DNA of 64,000 nucleotides from Alsobacter sp045348435. GTDB taxonomy: Bacteria > Pseudomonadota > Alphaproteobacteria > Rhizobiales > Beijerinckiaceae. The notes under the pieces were generated by a model, which ran no database searches, was not told the origin of the DNA, and saw only the letters and a program-made list of their open reading frames with translations. The translations under genes were made by a program, and so were the position numbers. The stretch covers positions 3,286,001-3,350,000 of the forward strand of contig NZ_CP157484.1 in NCBI RefSeq assembly GCF_045348435.1, read 5' to 3'. Below, piece by piece: positions 32,388-41,090 of the stretch (the stretch's first letter is position 1; each line of letters opens with the position of its first letter).

Positions 32388-33242
32388 TCAGGCCTCGGGC
32401 TTGCCGACGAGCATCTTGTCGGCAAGGAGCTGGTCCATGCTGCGCGCCGGTTCGGCGCAGCCCGCCGTCCCCACCACCTGCGCCGGCACGCCCGCCACCG
32501 TGGTGTTGCGCGGCACCGGCTTCAACACCACTGAGCCCGCCGCCACCCGGGCGCACTGGCCGATCTCGATATTGCCCAGGATCTTGGCGCCGGCTCCGAT
32601 GAGGACGCCCTGCCGGACCTTGGGATGCCGGTCCTCATGCTCCTTGCCGGTGCCGCCCAGCGTGACGTCCTGCAGCATCGAGACATTGTCCTCGACGACG
32701 GCCGTGGCGCCGACCACGAGCCCGGTCGCGTGATCGAGGAAGAGCCCGCGCCCCAGCCGGGCGGCGGGGTGGATGTCGGTCTGGAACACCTCGGACGAGC
32801 GGCTTTGCAGGTAGAGCGCCAGGTCCTTGCGCCCGGCGGTCCACAGCGCATGCGCCAGCCGATGCGTCTGGATGGCGTGGAAGCCCTTGAAGTAGAGCAT
32901 CGGCTCGATGAAGCGGCTGCAGGCGGGGTCGCGGTCCGCCACCGCCATGATGTCGGCGCGGAACGCCTCGGCCAGCGTGGGATCGTGATGGATCACGTCC
33001 ATATAGGTCTGCGCGATGAGGTCGCTCGGCACGGCGGCGTGATGCAGGCGCGCCGCGATGCGGTGGACCACCGCCGATTCCAGCGTGTCGTGGTTGACCA
33101 CGGTCCCCATCACGAAGCTCGCCAGCGTCGGCTCGCGCCGCACGATCTCGTCGGCCTCCTCGCGGATGCGGCTCCACACCGGGTCGACCCGATCGATTCG
33201 CGGGCTGCGCACGGCGCCCTGACCATAACCGTGAGCGGACAT
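32388..33242 (-). CDS. cysE: serine O-acetyltransferase
   Basis: Activates serine for cysteine synthesis. The 284-residue product has the N-terminal CysE helical domain (EEADEIVRREPTLASFVMGT, HDTLESAVVHRIAARLHH) and the C-terminal left-handed beta-helix acyltransferase domain with HPAARLGRGLFLDHATGLVV, LGGTGKEHEDRHPKVR and GAGAKILGNIEIG. ATG 33242 has GGAGG upstream; the open frame beyond it is rejected. DUF3126 follows on the same strand. Confidence 0.97.
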   Translation of the reverse strand: MSAHGYGQGAVRSPRIDRVDPVWSRIREEADEIVRREPTLASFVMGTVVNHDTLESAVVHRIAARLHHAAVPSDLIAQTYMDVIHHDPTLAEAFRADIMAVADRDPACSRFIEPMLYFKGFHAIQTHRLAHALWTAGRKDLALYLQSRSSEVFQTDIHPAARLGRGLFLDHATGLVVGATAVVEDNVSMLQDVTLGGTGKEHEDRHPKVRQGVLIGAGAKILGNIEIGQCARVAAGSVVLKPVPRNTTVAGVPAQVVGTAGCAEPARSMDQLLADKMLVGKPEA

Positions 33243-33478
33243 GAGTCCTCCGCCTGATGGCGCGGCCGACCGACCGCGCGGGGGTGGCGCCGGGCCGTCC
33301 CGGCCCATGCGTCGCGCGGCGCCGTTGCGCCCGCAAGCCATACAGCTAGGCGCATCGGACGCCTTTGCCAATGGATCTCTCCAGCGATTTCAGGCGGGCC
33401 GAGCTCGAGCGTCACGCGAAGCCGGCGAAGCGCGGCGTCAACAACCGAGCACAACCGATTCGGCGCTCTCGGGAAAAC

Positions 33479-34387
33479 CTAATCCGCCGCGCTGAGCGCG
33501 CGCGCAGCCGCTCCGAAGCGCCGCGTCAGGAAGTCCAGGATCGCCGCCGTGAACACGTCGTTGCGGTCGCCCGCGACCATATGGCGCGCGCCGGCGATGT
33601 CGGCGTATTCGGCGTCCGGCGCCAGCGCGAGGAACTCGCGCGCATGCTCCTCGGTCACCAACTCGCTGGAGCGGCCGCGCACCAGCAGCGCCGGCGCCCG
33701 CAGGCCTGCGGCGGCGGCCAGCAGCGCCGTCTCGGTCGCGGCGGCGTCCTGGTCGATCGAGCGCGTCCCGTGGATGAAACGGGGATCCCAATGCCAGCGC
33801 CAGCGTCCGTCGTCGGAGCGGCGCAGGTTCTTGCGCAGGCCCGCCAGCGAACGCGGGCGCTCGCGATGCGGCAGATAGGCCGCGATGGCGTCCGCCGCCT
33901 CCTCGATGGAGGAGAAGCCGAGTTCGGCCCGCTCGGCCATGAAGCCCAGCACGGCCTCCACGCCGCTGCGGTCGAGCCGCGGCGTCACGTCGACCAGCAC
34001 CAGCCCGGCCAGCGCGTCCGGGCTGCGGCCGAGCGCCGACAAGGACGCGATGCCGCCCATGGATGCGCCGACCGCGACCGGCGCGAGGCCGCTCTCGCGT
34101 CGCAGCGCCGCCGCCACGGCCTCCACGTCGCGCGCATAGTCGGCGAAGGCGTAGGCGCCGTTCGCCACCCATTCGCTCTCGCCATGGCCGCGCTGGTCGA
34201 GCGTCACGGCCAGGAACCCGGCCCCGGCGATGCGACGCGCCGCGTCGTCGAAGGCGTGGCGGGTCTGGCCGCCGCCATGCAGCAGCAGCACGGGCCGGGC
34301 CCCGCCGCGGTAGACCGTCCCGACGAGCCGGTTCAGGTCCGCCCCCTGGAAGACGAGCCTCTCGCCCCTGGGGGCGCCTGCCGTCAA
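33479..34387 (-). CDS. alpha/beta hydrolase
   Basis: A 302-residue cytoplasmic alpha/beta hydrolase starting at TTG 34387, whose TTGA overlaps the stop of the upstream hydrolase gene. Motifs: VLLLHGGGQTRHAF (oxyanion), LDQRGHGESEW, nucleophile elbow GASMGG, acid in LLVRGRSSELV region, His in GARHMVAGDRND. Hydrolases of this type (often with a HGGGQ motif) occur with acyl-CoA and aromatic degradation genes. The substrate cannot be read from the sequence. Tandem with a second hydrolase. Confidence 0.87.
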   Translation of the reverse strand: MTAGAPRGERLVFQGADLNRLVGTVYRGGARPVLLLHGGGQTRHAFDDAARRIAGAGFLAVTLDQRGHGESEWVANGAYAFADYARDVEAVAAALRRESGLAPVAVGASMGGIASLSALGRSPDALAGLVLVDVTPRLDRSGVEAVLGFMAERAELGFSSIEEAADAIAAYLPHRERPRSLAGLRKNLRRSDDGRWRWHWDPRFIHGTRSIDQDAAATETALLAAAAGLRAPALLVRGRSSELVTEEHAREFLALAPDAEYADIAGARHMVAGDRNDVFTAAILDFLTRRFGAAARALSAAD

Positions 34388-35154
34388 GGACGGCGCTCCA
34401 GGAAGGCCAGCACCGCTTCCTTGTGGACGCGGTCTCCCACCGCGAGATTGTGGTCCCGCCCGGGGATGTCGACCACCTGCGCGCCGGGGATCAGCGCGCC
34501 GAGCGCATGCGGGTCGCCCGCGACGTCGTCCTTCGTGCCGACGCAGATCAGCGTCGGCTGGCGGATCGCGGCGGCCTGCTCGGCGGTCAGGGTCTGGCGC
34601 GACCCGCGGATGCAGGCGGCGAGCGCCTGGAGGTCGCCGCCGGTCTGCTCGGCGAAGGCGCGGAACATGCGCTGCATCGGATCGGTGACGTCGGCCAGCG
34701 ACGGCGCCTCGAGCGCGTCCGCGATGCCGACCGGAAGGCCGACGCCCTCCACCAGATGGATGCCGAGGCCGCCCAGCATCACTGCGCGGACCCGCCCGGG
34801 ATGCGCGAGCGCCAAAAAGGCGGTGATGCGCGCGCCCATCGAGTAGCCCATCACGTCGGCGCGCTCGACGCCCAGATGGTCCATCAGCCGCCGCACGTCC
34901 TCGGCCATCACGCCGGAGGCGTAGGCCGCCGGATCGCGCGGCTTGCCGCTCTGGCCATGGCCGCGATTGTCGAGCGCGATCACGCGCCGGCCGGCGCGGT
35001 TCAGCGTCTTCACCCAGAGCGTGTTGACCCAGTTGACGGCGTGGTTGGAGGCGAAGCCGTGGACGAGCACGATCGGCTCGCCCGCGCCCTCCTCCGGGGC
35101 CGAATCGAGATAGGCGATGGGCACGCCGGCGGAATCGAAGGTCTGCATGCTCAC
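34384..35154 (-). CDS. alpha/beta hydrolase
   Basis: A 256-residue alpha/beta hydrolase: VLVHGFASNHAVNWVNTL, LDNRGHGQSGKPRDP, nucleophile GYSMGA, and the C-terminal PGRDHNLAVGDRVHK with the catalytic His. It overlaps the next hydrolase by four bases, so the pair is translationally coupled. It is distinct in sequence from its neighbour (roughly one third similar by eye), so an ancient duplication or recruitment is more likely than a recent one. Substrate unknown. Confidence 0.9.
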   Translation of the reverse strand: MSMQTFDSAGVPIAYLDSAPEEGAGEPIVLVHGFASNHAVNWVNTLWVKTLNRAGRRVIALDNRGHGQSGKPRDPAAYASGVMAEDVRRLMDHLGVERADVMGYSMGARITAFLALAHPGRVRAVMLGGLGIHLVEGVGLPVGIADALEAPSLADVTDPMQRMFRAFAEQTGGDLQALAACIRGSRQTLTAEQAAAIRQPTLICVGTKDDVAGDPHALGALIPGAQVVDIPGRDHNLAVGDRVHKEAVLAFLERRP

Positions 35155-35409
35155 TCCGTCGTGGGACGGCTGCGTGGGACGGCTGCGCCGCCGGCCGGGG
35201 TCCGGGCCCGGGCCAGGCGGCGAGCGCTCCCGTGGTCTAGGCGATAAGGTCCCAACCCTGCAACCCGAGGATCGTCGCCGCGACCTTCCGCCGGGCGCGC
35301 GACGGCTGCCGAGGGGCCCAACCGACCCCTAGCGAACGCAGGGGCGAGCCATTATGGTGCGCCGCGATCGCCCCGCCGGGGCCACGCACGAGAAGACCGG
35401 AGCACGACC

Positions 35410-35658
35410 ATGGCCGATACCGGCGTTCCGCATTTCCAGAACGATGTCGGCGCGCCGGTCATCAGGATCGCCGCGAAGGAGTTCATGTGCATCGGCGCGC
35501 GTCCTCCCTTCGACCATCCCCACGTGTTCCTCGACATGGGCGACGAGAACGAGACGATCTGCGGCTATTGCTCCACGTTCTACCAGTTCGATCCCGCCCT
35601 GCACGGCGCCGAGACGGTCCCGCCGGGCTGCGCCTATGAGACGCCGAAGGCCGCTTGA
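35410..35658 (+). CDS. zinc-finger (zf-CHCC) protein
   Basis: An 82-residue protein of the zf-CHCC family related to the NDUFS6 accessory subunit of complex I: KEFMCIGARPPFDHPHVFLD and ETICGYCSTFYQ provide the Cys-His-Cys-Cys zinc ligands. In alphaproteobacteria it is a stand-alone gene of unclear role. ATG 35410 is used; no strong ribosome site. The FAD monooxygenase gene follows 69 bases downstream. Confidence 0.93.
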   Translation: MADTGVPHFQNDVGAPVIRIAAKEFMCIGARPPFDHPHVFLDMGDENETICGYCSTFYQFDPALHGAETVPPGCAYETPKAA

Positions 35659-35727
35659 TCCCGCCCAGGCGAGCCGGCCGAGGCGCCCCTCCCTCTCCCC
35701 CGCGGTCCCCCCGACGGACCTGACCCG

Positions 35728-36933
35728 ATGACATCTGAGACGAGCGGCGCCCGGCCGATCCTGATCGCCGGCGCGGGCATCGGCGGGCTGACGGCCGCCA
35801 TCACGCTGGCGCGCGCCGGACGGCAGGTCGCGATCCTGGAGCGCCGCACCCGCGTCGAGGAAGCCGGCGCCGGCATCCAGCTCTCCCCCAACGCGTCGCG
35901 GGTGCTGGTGGGCCTGGGCCTCGGGGCCGCGCTGTCGCGCGCCGCCGGCGAGCCCGAGCGCCTCGTGGTGCGCAGCGGCCGCAACGGCCGCGTCCTGTCG
36001 GAGATGCCGCTCGGCGACGCCATGCGGCGGCGCCACGGCGCGCCCTACCTGCTGGTCCACCGGGCCGACCTGCAGATGGCGCTTCTCGACGTGGCGCGCA
36101 GCGATCCCAACATCCGCCTCGCCTTCGGCCGCACCGTGTCCAGCGTCGACACGGAGGGCGACGAGGTCTCCGTCGCCGTGGAGGCCGCCGGCGGCCCGGA
36201 GACCGTGCGCGGGTCCCTGCTGATCGGCGCCGACGGGCTCTGGTCGCGGGTCGCGCCCGCCATCGGCGACCACACCGAGGCCGAGTTCATCGGCCATGTG
36301 GCGTGGCGCGCCACCGTGCCGGCGGAGGCCGCCCCGGCCGCGCTGCGCGCGCAGGAGACCGGGCTCTGGCTCGGCCGCGACGCCCATGTGGTGCACTACC
36401 CGCTGCGCGGCGGCAGGGTGGTCAACATCGTGGCCGTCATGCGCGACCGCGACGCCGCCCGGGGCTGGTCGCGCCCGGGGGACCCGGCGGTCTTCGCCGC
36501 CCGCTTCCGCGGCTGGGCGCCTGAGCTTCGCGACCTGCTGGCCGCCGCGCCGGAGTGGCAGGTCTGGTCCCTTTTCGACCGCGCCCCGCGCCAGACCTGG
36601 GCCGCGGGCCGCGTCGCGCTGCTGGGCGACGCCGCCCACCCGGTGCTGCCCTTCCTGGCCCAGGGCGGCGCGCTCGCCATCGAGGACGCCGCCGTCCTGG
36701 CCCGCGAACTCGCCCGCGCGCCCCAAGACGTCCCCGCGGCGCTGGCAGCCTACCAGGCCGACCGCAGGCCCCGCGCCCGCCAGGTGCAGGCCGCGGCCCG
36801 CCAGAACGGCCGCGCCTACCACATGGGCTTCCCCCTCACGGTGGGCCGCGACCTCGTCCTGCGCGGCCTCTCCGGCCAGGGCATGCTGAAGCGCTACGAC
36901 TGGCTCTATGGCTGGAAGCCGGAGGGCGCGTGA
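35728..36933 (+). CDS. FAD-dependent monooxygenase (class A)
   Basis: A 401-residue flavoprotein hydroxylase of the UbiH/salicylate hydroxylase type: the dinucleotide motif PILIAGAGIGGLTAAITLAR, the DG motif LIGADGLWSRV, and the second FAD motif VALLGDAAHPVLPFLAQGG, all in the expected order. The GIQLSPNASRVL segment is typical of 3-hydroxybenzoate or salicylate hydroxylases. Aromatic substrate not identified. No ring-cleavage or flavin-supply gene is adjacent; the flavin reductase at 11763 is far away and class A enzymes reduce their own FAD. Confidence 0.9.
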   Translation: MTSETSGARPILIAGAGIGGLTAAITLARAGRQVAILERRTRVEEAGAGIQLSPNASRVLVGLGLGAALSRAAGEPERLVVRSGRNGRVLSEMPLGDAMRRRHGAPYLLVHRADLQMALLDVARSDPNIRLAFGRTVSSVDTEGDEVSVAVEAAGGPETVRGSLLIGADGLWSRVAPAIGDHTEAEFIGHVAWRATVPAEAAPAALRAQETGLWLGRDAHVVHYPLRGGRVVNIVAVMRDRDAARGWSRPGDPAVFAARFRGWAPELRDLLAAAPEWQVWSLFDRAPRQTWAAGRVALLGDAAHPVLPFLAQGGALAIEDAAVLARELARAPQDVPAALAAYQADRRPRARQVQAAARQNGRAYHMGFPLTVGRDLVLRGLSGQGMLKRYDWLYGWKPEGA

Positions 36934-36991
36934 GCCTTCGCGCTCCGCGCAGGTTGCTTTCCCGGCCGGCGCTGGGCAAAGAGAGACGGCT

Positions 36992-37067
36992 GGCCCCGTA
37001 GTCCAATGGCAGAGACAGGCGACTTAAAATCGCTCCAGTGTCGGTTCGAATCCGACCGGGGCCACCA
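36992..37067 (+). tRNA. class I tRNA with apparent UAA anticodon
   Basis: A 76-base cloverleaf with CCA encoded. Acceptor GGCCCCG (36992-36998) pairs perfectly with CGGGGCC (37057-37063), discriminator A. D arm GTC/GAC, anticodon stem GGCGA/TCGCT, loop CTTAAAA (37023-37029) giving anticodon TAA, variable region of five bases, T arm GTCGG/CCGAC with TTCGAAT. The UAA anticodon would read leucine codon UUA, but leucine tRNAs have a long variable arm and this one does not, so its charging identity is uncertain. A software leucine call should be viewed with caution. Confidence 0.9.
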
Positions 37068-37102
37068 GGCGCGCGGCCGCCTGCCGGAGAGAACGGCGCG
37101 TT

Positions 37103-37786
37103 TCACACGTCATGGTCGGGGCCGGTGCGGGCGCCGCCCCACCTCTCCCAGGCGAGGCGCTGATCGAGATCGGCCCTCGTCGCCCAGCCGCGCTTCTCCA
37201 GTTCCGGCTTTTCGTGGAACGCGCTGGCGTATCCCAGGCAAAGATAGGCGATGGGGACGATCTCGCGCGGGATGCCCAGGACGTCGCGAAGGTCTTCGGG
37301 GCGGATGATGCTCACCCAGCCGACTCCCACGCCCTCGGCTCTCGCCGCCAACCAGAGGTTCTGGACGGCGCAGACGGTGCTGTAGATGTCCATGTCGGGC
37401 TGGTGGGTTCGCCCCAGGACGACGGCTCCCGCGCGGTTTCGGTCGCATGTCACGCAAACCCCGACGGGCGCGTCCCTGATCCCCTCCAGCTTGAGCCGCC
37501 GATAAGCCGCCGCGCGATCCGGCTCGAATTGCGCCGCAGCCTCGTCATTGGCTACCCGGAACGCCTCGTGAAGGCGCGCCTTCGTGGCCCGGCTCTGGAC
37601 GATGATGAAATCCCAGGGCTGCATGAACCCCACGGACGGCGCATGGTGGGCCGCCCGGAGGATACGCTGGAGCACGTCCTCCGGCACGGCGTCGGGCAGG
37701 AACTCGCCCCGCACGTCGCGCCGGCTATAAATGCAACGATAGACCGCCGCACGCTCCTCGTCGGAGAACGGGCCGCTCGCATCCAT
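37103..37786 (-). CDS. bluB: 5,6-dimethylbenzimidazole synthase
   Basis: Destroys FMN with O2 to make the lower ligand of vitamin B12. The 227-residue nitroreductase-fold protein has the BluB features: YSRRDVRGEFLPDAVPEDVL, AAHHAPSVGFMQPWDFIIV, CAVQNLWLAARAEGVGVGWV, and the C-terminal KRGWATRADLDQRLAWERWG tail. A cobalamin riboswitch lies 56-226 bases upstream on the same strand, so B12 represses it. No other cob genes are in the window. Confidence 0.96.
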   Translation of the reverse strand: MDASGPFSDEERAAVYRCIYSRRDVRGEFLPDAVPEDVLQRILRAAHHAPSVGFMQPWDFIIVQSRATKARLHEAFRVANDEAAAQFEPDRAAAYRRLKLEGIRDAPVGVCVTCDRNRAGAVVLGRTHQPDMDIYSTVCAVQNLWLAARAEGVGVGWVSIIRPEDLRDVLGIPREIVPIAYLCLGYASAFHEKPELEKRGWATRADLDQRLAWERWGGARTGPDHDV

Positions 37787-37842
37787 GACATCCCCTCACG
37801 GATCGATGCTGGCCGCCTTCCGTCCGCGAAGGCGTCCCACTG

Positions 37843-38012
37843 CGTTCAGGCCGGTCTTCTGACTCAGGTTCAACCCGCGAAGCGCCTTCCCGGCTTTCAC
37901 CAGTGGCCTCGTTGCTCCGCAGTCCCCTTCACAGCGCTGGGCGCGTGGCGGAGTTTCACCGCCTTCCCGATTCTCCCGGCGGGCGCCGGGCTCCTGAACT
38001 TGGGCCCAAGCC
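37843..38012 (-). promoter_or_regulatory. cobalamin riboswitch
   Basis: Read on the minus strand, the conserved blocks appear in order: GGGAAGGCGGTGAAACTCCG (part of the first block), CGCTGTGAAGGGGA, GCCACTG, a second GGGAAGGCG, and the B12 box GAGTCAGAAGACCGGCC (37866-37850). Downstream, CGCCTT/AAGGCG forms a hairpin (37834-37814) near the bluB ribosome site with no T-run, so control is probably at translation. Edges are approximate. Confidence 0.93.
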
Positions 38013-38049
38013 TAGCACGCCGGGGACGCGCAGGCGCAAGCGGCGAGAC

Positions 38050-39663
38050 CTACAACAACGGCCGCAGCGACTTCACCATCTCGGCCGCGCCGGCGAAGTC
38101 GATCTTGCCGGAGCCCAGGACCGGGATCGAAGCGGTGACCAGCACGGCCTTGGGGGCCCAGAGCTCGGGATAGCCCTGCGCCTTGGCGTAGGCGGCGAGC
38201 GCGGCGCGGTCGGCTTCGGCGCGGTCGGTCACGAGCACGATCTGCTCGCCCTTGCGGGCGTCGGCGAGGCTGACGGCCACATGGGTGGCGCCCGGCCACA
38301 GCGCCTGGGCCAGCGTTTCGATGGCGGCCAGCGACACCATCTCGCCGCCGATCTTGGCGAAGCGGCGCGCCCGGCCCTGGATGCTGACGAAGCCGTCCTG
38401 GTCGACGCCGACGATGTCGCCGGTGTCGTGCCAGCCGCCCGCAGGCGGAACGAGGACGCCGGGACGATCCGGCAGCACGTAGCCCGCCATCACATTGGGG
38501 CCGCGCACGAAGAGCCTGCCGCCCTCGTGCAGCCCCTCCACCGCCTCCAGCCGGTGCTCCATGCCGGGAAGGAAACGCCCGACCGTGCCGGGGCGGTTGT
38601 CGAAGGTCTGGTTCACGGCGATCACCGGCGAGCATTCGGTGGCGCCGTAGCCCTCCAGGATGACGGCGCCGGAGGCCCGCCACATCTCGCGCGTCTGCTC
38701 CTTGACGCGCTCGGCGCCGGCGACGACGAGGGTGACGCTGTCGAGGTCGCCCGGCTCGGCCGCCTTGGCCCAGCCCTGCAGGAAGGTGTCCGTCCCAAAC
38801 AGCACCGTCGCCCCGACGGCCTTCGCCATCTTGGGGATCTGCCGGTAGTGCAGCGGGCTCGGATAGAGCACGACCCGCATCCCCACCAGCACGCCGAGCA
38901 GCAATCCGCCCGTCAGCCCGTAGCTGTGGAACACCGGCAGGGGATTCAGCACGATTTGCGAGGGGACGAGGGGCGGCGCGCCGATATGCGCCTCGATCTG
39001 CCTGACATTGGCGAGCAGGTTGGCGTTGGAGAGCACCACCGCCTTGGGGCGCCCCTCCGAACCGGAGGTGAACAGCACCACCCCCGCCTCGTCCGGCGAC
39101 AGCGCGTGGCGGGCGTGCGTCCAGCGGGCGAACCAGGAGCTCATCACGCCCCTGAGCTTGTCCAGCGAGGTCAGCTCTTTGCGCAGGTCCTCCAGATACA
39201 CGATCCGCACGGGCCTGCCCGTCTCCGGCGGCTCCGACAGGCCGGCGATGACGTCGTCGAGCCGCCCGCTCTCGATGAAGCGCCGGGAGGTCACCACCGT
39301 CTGGATCTCGACCGTGGCCACGGCCGAGCGCAGGTTCTTCAGCCCGGCCGTGAAGTTCAGGAGCGCCGGGACGCGGCCGAAGGCGTTGAGCCCGAACAGG
39401 ACGAGCGCCACCGCGTTCACGTTGGGCAGCAGCACCCCCACCGTGTCGCCCCGGCGCGTCAGCGCGGCCAGCCGGCCGCCGATGACCAGCGACCCGAGGA
39501 TCAGTCGGCCATAGCTGAGCGGGCTGCGCTCCGGATCCTCGAGGATCGGCGCGCCGCGCCCGTGCAGGTCGGCGGCGTCGAGCAGCGCGCGAAACAGCGT
39601 GCTGCGGGTCGAGGCGGGATCGAAATGCGGCACGCGAGAGCCCCAGGCGGAACAGGCGCCCAC
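38050..39663 (-). CDS. AMP-dependent acyl ligase (acyl-ACP/acyl-CoA synthetase type)
   Basis: A 537-residue ANL-superfamily enzyme. Motifs in order: P-loop-like VLFTSGSEGRPKAVVLSN (A3), PLPVFHSYGLTGGLLLG (A4), LEGYGATECSPVIAVN (A5), WHDTGDIVGVDQDGFVSIQG (A7) and the C-terminal hinge GRARRFAKIGGEMVS with a catalytic Lys near GSGKIDF (A10). The layout resembles the acyl-ACP synthetase half of Aas, used for lysophospholipid acylation or fatty acid activation. No acyltransferase domain is fused here. The gene ends just upstream of the cobalamin riboswitch. Confidence 0.92.
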   Translation of the reverse strand: MGACSAWGSRVPHFDPASTRSTLFRALLDAADLHGRGAPILEDPERSPLSYGRLILGSLVIGGRLAALTRRGDTVGVLLPNVNAVALVLFGLNAFGRVPALLNFTAGLKNLRSAVATVEIQTVVTSRRFIESGRLDDVIAGLSEPPETGRPVRIVYLEDLRKELTSLDKLRGVMSSWFARWTHARHALSPDEAGVVLFTSGSEGRPKAVVLSNANLLANVRQIEAHIGAPPLVPSQIVLNPLPVFHSYGLTGGLLLGVLVGMRVVLYPSPLHYRQIPKMAKAVGATVLFGTDTFLQGWAKAAEPGDLDSVTLVVAGAERVKEQTREMWRASGAVILEGYGATECSPVIAVNQTFDNRPGTVGRFLPGMEHRLEAVEGLHEGGRLFVRGPNVMAGYVLPDRPGVLVPPAGGWHDTGDIVGVDQDGFVSIQGRARRFAKIGGEMVSLAAIETLAQALWPGATHVAVSLADARKGEQIVLVTDRAEADRAALAAYAKAQGYPELWAPKAVLVTASIPVLGSGKIDFAGAAEMVKSLRPLL

Positions 39664-39723
39664 GCTAGCCCCGCCGCTTCGCTCACGCCAGAGCCAGGCC
39701 GTGCGGCCGCCGCCGGAGCCGCC

Positions 39724-40230
39724 TCAGCCTTTGTGGTTCTCGGCGATGGGCGCCTGGTAGGCGAGGCCCATGTCCCAGGGGAAATAGATCCAGGTGTCCT
39801 GCGACACCTCGGTCACGAAGGTGTCGACCAGCGGCCGGCCCATCGGCTTGGCGTAGACGGCGGCGAAATGCGCGTCGGGCAGCATGTCCTTCACGACGCG
39901 GGCGGTCTTGCCGGTGTCGACGAGGTCGTCGAGGACGAGCACGCCCTTGCCGCCCGGGCCGCCCAGCGCCGCGATGTCGTCGGCGACCTTCTTCAGCACC
40001 TGCAACTCGCCCTGGGACGTGTAGTCGTGGTAGCTCGCCACGCACACCGTCTCGATCACCCTGACGCCGAGCTCGCGCGCCACGATCGCGGCCGGCACCA
40101 GCCCGCCGCGGGTGATGCACACGATCGCCTGGAACGGCCCCGCGCCGGCGAGCCGCCAGGCCAGAGCCCTGGCGTCGCGGTGGAACTGGTCCCACGAGAC
40201 CGGGAAGGCTTTCGGCTGCGGCTGCGACAT
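39724..40230 (-). CDS. gpt: xanthine phosphoribosyltransferase
   Basis: Purine salvage enzyme adding ribose-5-phosphate from PRPP to xanthine or guanine. The 168-residue product has the type I PRT motifs: AIVCITRGGLVPAAIVAREL, the PRPP loop VLVLDDLVDTGKTARVVKD, and the Gpt-specific VTEVSQDTWIYFPWDMG. ATG 40230 follows GGAG; the ATG seven codons upstream lacks one. Upstream on the same strand is the CinA-type gene, 25 bases away. Confidence 0.95.
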   Translation of the reverse strand: MSQPQPKAFPVSWDQFHRDARALAWRLAGAGPFQAIVCITRGGLVPAAIVARELGVRVIETVCVASYHDYTSQGELQVLKKVADDIAALGGPGGKGVLVLDDLVDTGKTARVVKDMLPDAHFAAVYAKPMGRPLVDTFVTEVSQDTWIYFPWDMGLAYQAPIAENHKG

Positions 40231-40255
40231 GGGTGTCTCCGGAGGCTGCATGGGT

Positions 40256-41002
40256 TCAGCGTGGGGGCAAGGCGGCGATCATCGCCTCGACCGCCCGGCG
40301 GGCGGCGTCCAGAGTCGCCTCGTCGCGCGAGCGCACCACGATCTGGTTGGCGAAGGTCTTGCCGTTGAACGACGGATAGGAGCCGATGATCACGCCCGGA
40401 TGGGCCTTCTGCACCGCGCCCAGCCCCTCGGCGTAGACGCCTTCCGGCGCTCCGCCTGAATCGATCGACACCGACAGCATGGTGCGGCCGGTCTTCAGTT
40501 TCGGGGCCACGTTGTCCAGCATGGCCTGCATGATGGACGGCACGCCCGCCATCACGAACACGTTGCCGATCTGGAAGCCCGGGGCCTTCGAGATGGGGTT
40601 CTCGATCAGGTCCGCCCCGTGCGGGATGCGCGCCATCCTCAGCCGCGCCTCGTTCAGGTCCGCCGGGTTCTCGTAGCGCGAGCGCAACATCGCCACCGCC
40701 CGCTCGTCATGCGAGATGCCGACGCCGAACGCCTTGGCGACGCAGTCGGCCGTGATGTCGTCATGGGTGGGGCCGATGCCGCCGGTGGTGAACACATAGG
40801 TGTAGCGCGCGCGCAGCGCGTTCAGGGCGTCGACGATCTCCGTCTCGTCGTCGGGCACGACCCGGACCTCGCGCAGGTCGACCCCCATCGCGGTGAGATA
40901 TTCGGCGATGTAGCCGATGTTCTTGTCCTTGGTGCGCCCGGACAGGATCTCGTCCCCGATCACCAGGACGGCGGCTGTGACGATGTCGGCGGTCTCTGGC
41001 AT
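40256..41002 (-). CDS. molybdopterin-binding (CinA N-terminal type) protein
   Basis: A 248-residue single-domain protein of the MoaB/Mog fold found at the N-terminus of CinA: TAAVLVIGDEILSGRTKDKN, FTTGGIGPTHDDITADCVAK, and GVPSIMQAMLDNV. The C-terminal PncC-type deamidase domain of full CinA is absent. Such stand-alone proteins are often called competence/damage-inducible protein A, but the name reflects homology, and a nucleotide-pyrophosphatase role is more likely. Possibly co-transcribed with gpt downstream. Confidence 0.93.
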   Translation of the reverse strand: MPETADIVTAAVLVIGDEILSGRTKDKNIGYIAEYLTAMGVDLREVRVVPDDETEIVDALNALRARYTYVFTTGGIGPTHDDITADCVAKAFGVGISHDERAVAMLRSRYENPADLNEARLRMARIPHGADLIENPISKAPGFQIGNVFVMAGVPSIMQAMLDNVAPKLKTGRTMLSVSIDSGGAPEGVYAEGLGAVQKAHPGVIIGSYPSFNGKTFANQIVVRSRDEATLDAARRAVEAMIAALPPR

Positions 41003-41090
41003 GGGGGGCGCTCCGGTGATCAGCGCATGTATCGCGCCGCGCCCCCGCGCTCAAGCGGATAGCCCGCCCTTCGGCGCCGGCCGGCGCCGC

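Noticed and set aside
35155..35409. Possible element in the 255-base spacer before the zinc-finger gene
   Set aside because: It contains only a short direct duplication (CGTGGGACGGCTG twice near 35160-35186) with no promoter, hairpin or coding signal that I can support.
37903..40368. An 821-codon plus-strand frame across the AMP ligase and gpt genes
   Set aside because: Antisense to strongly supported genes and rich in His/Arg/Gln low-complexity text; also covers the cobalamin riboswitch.
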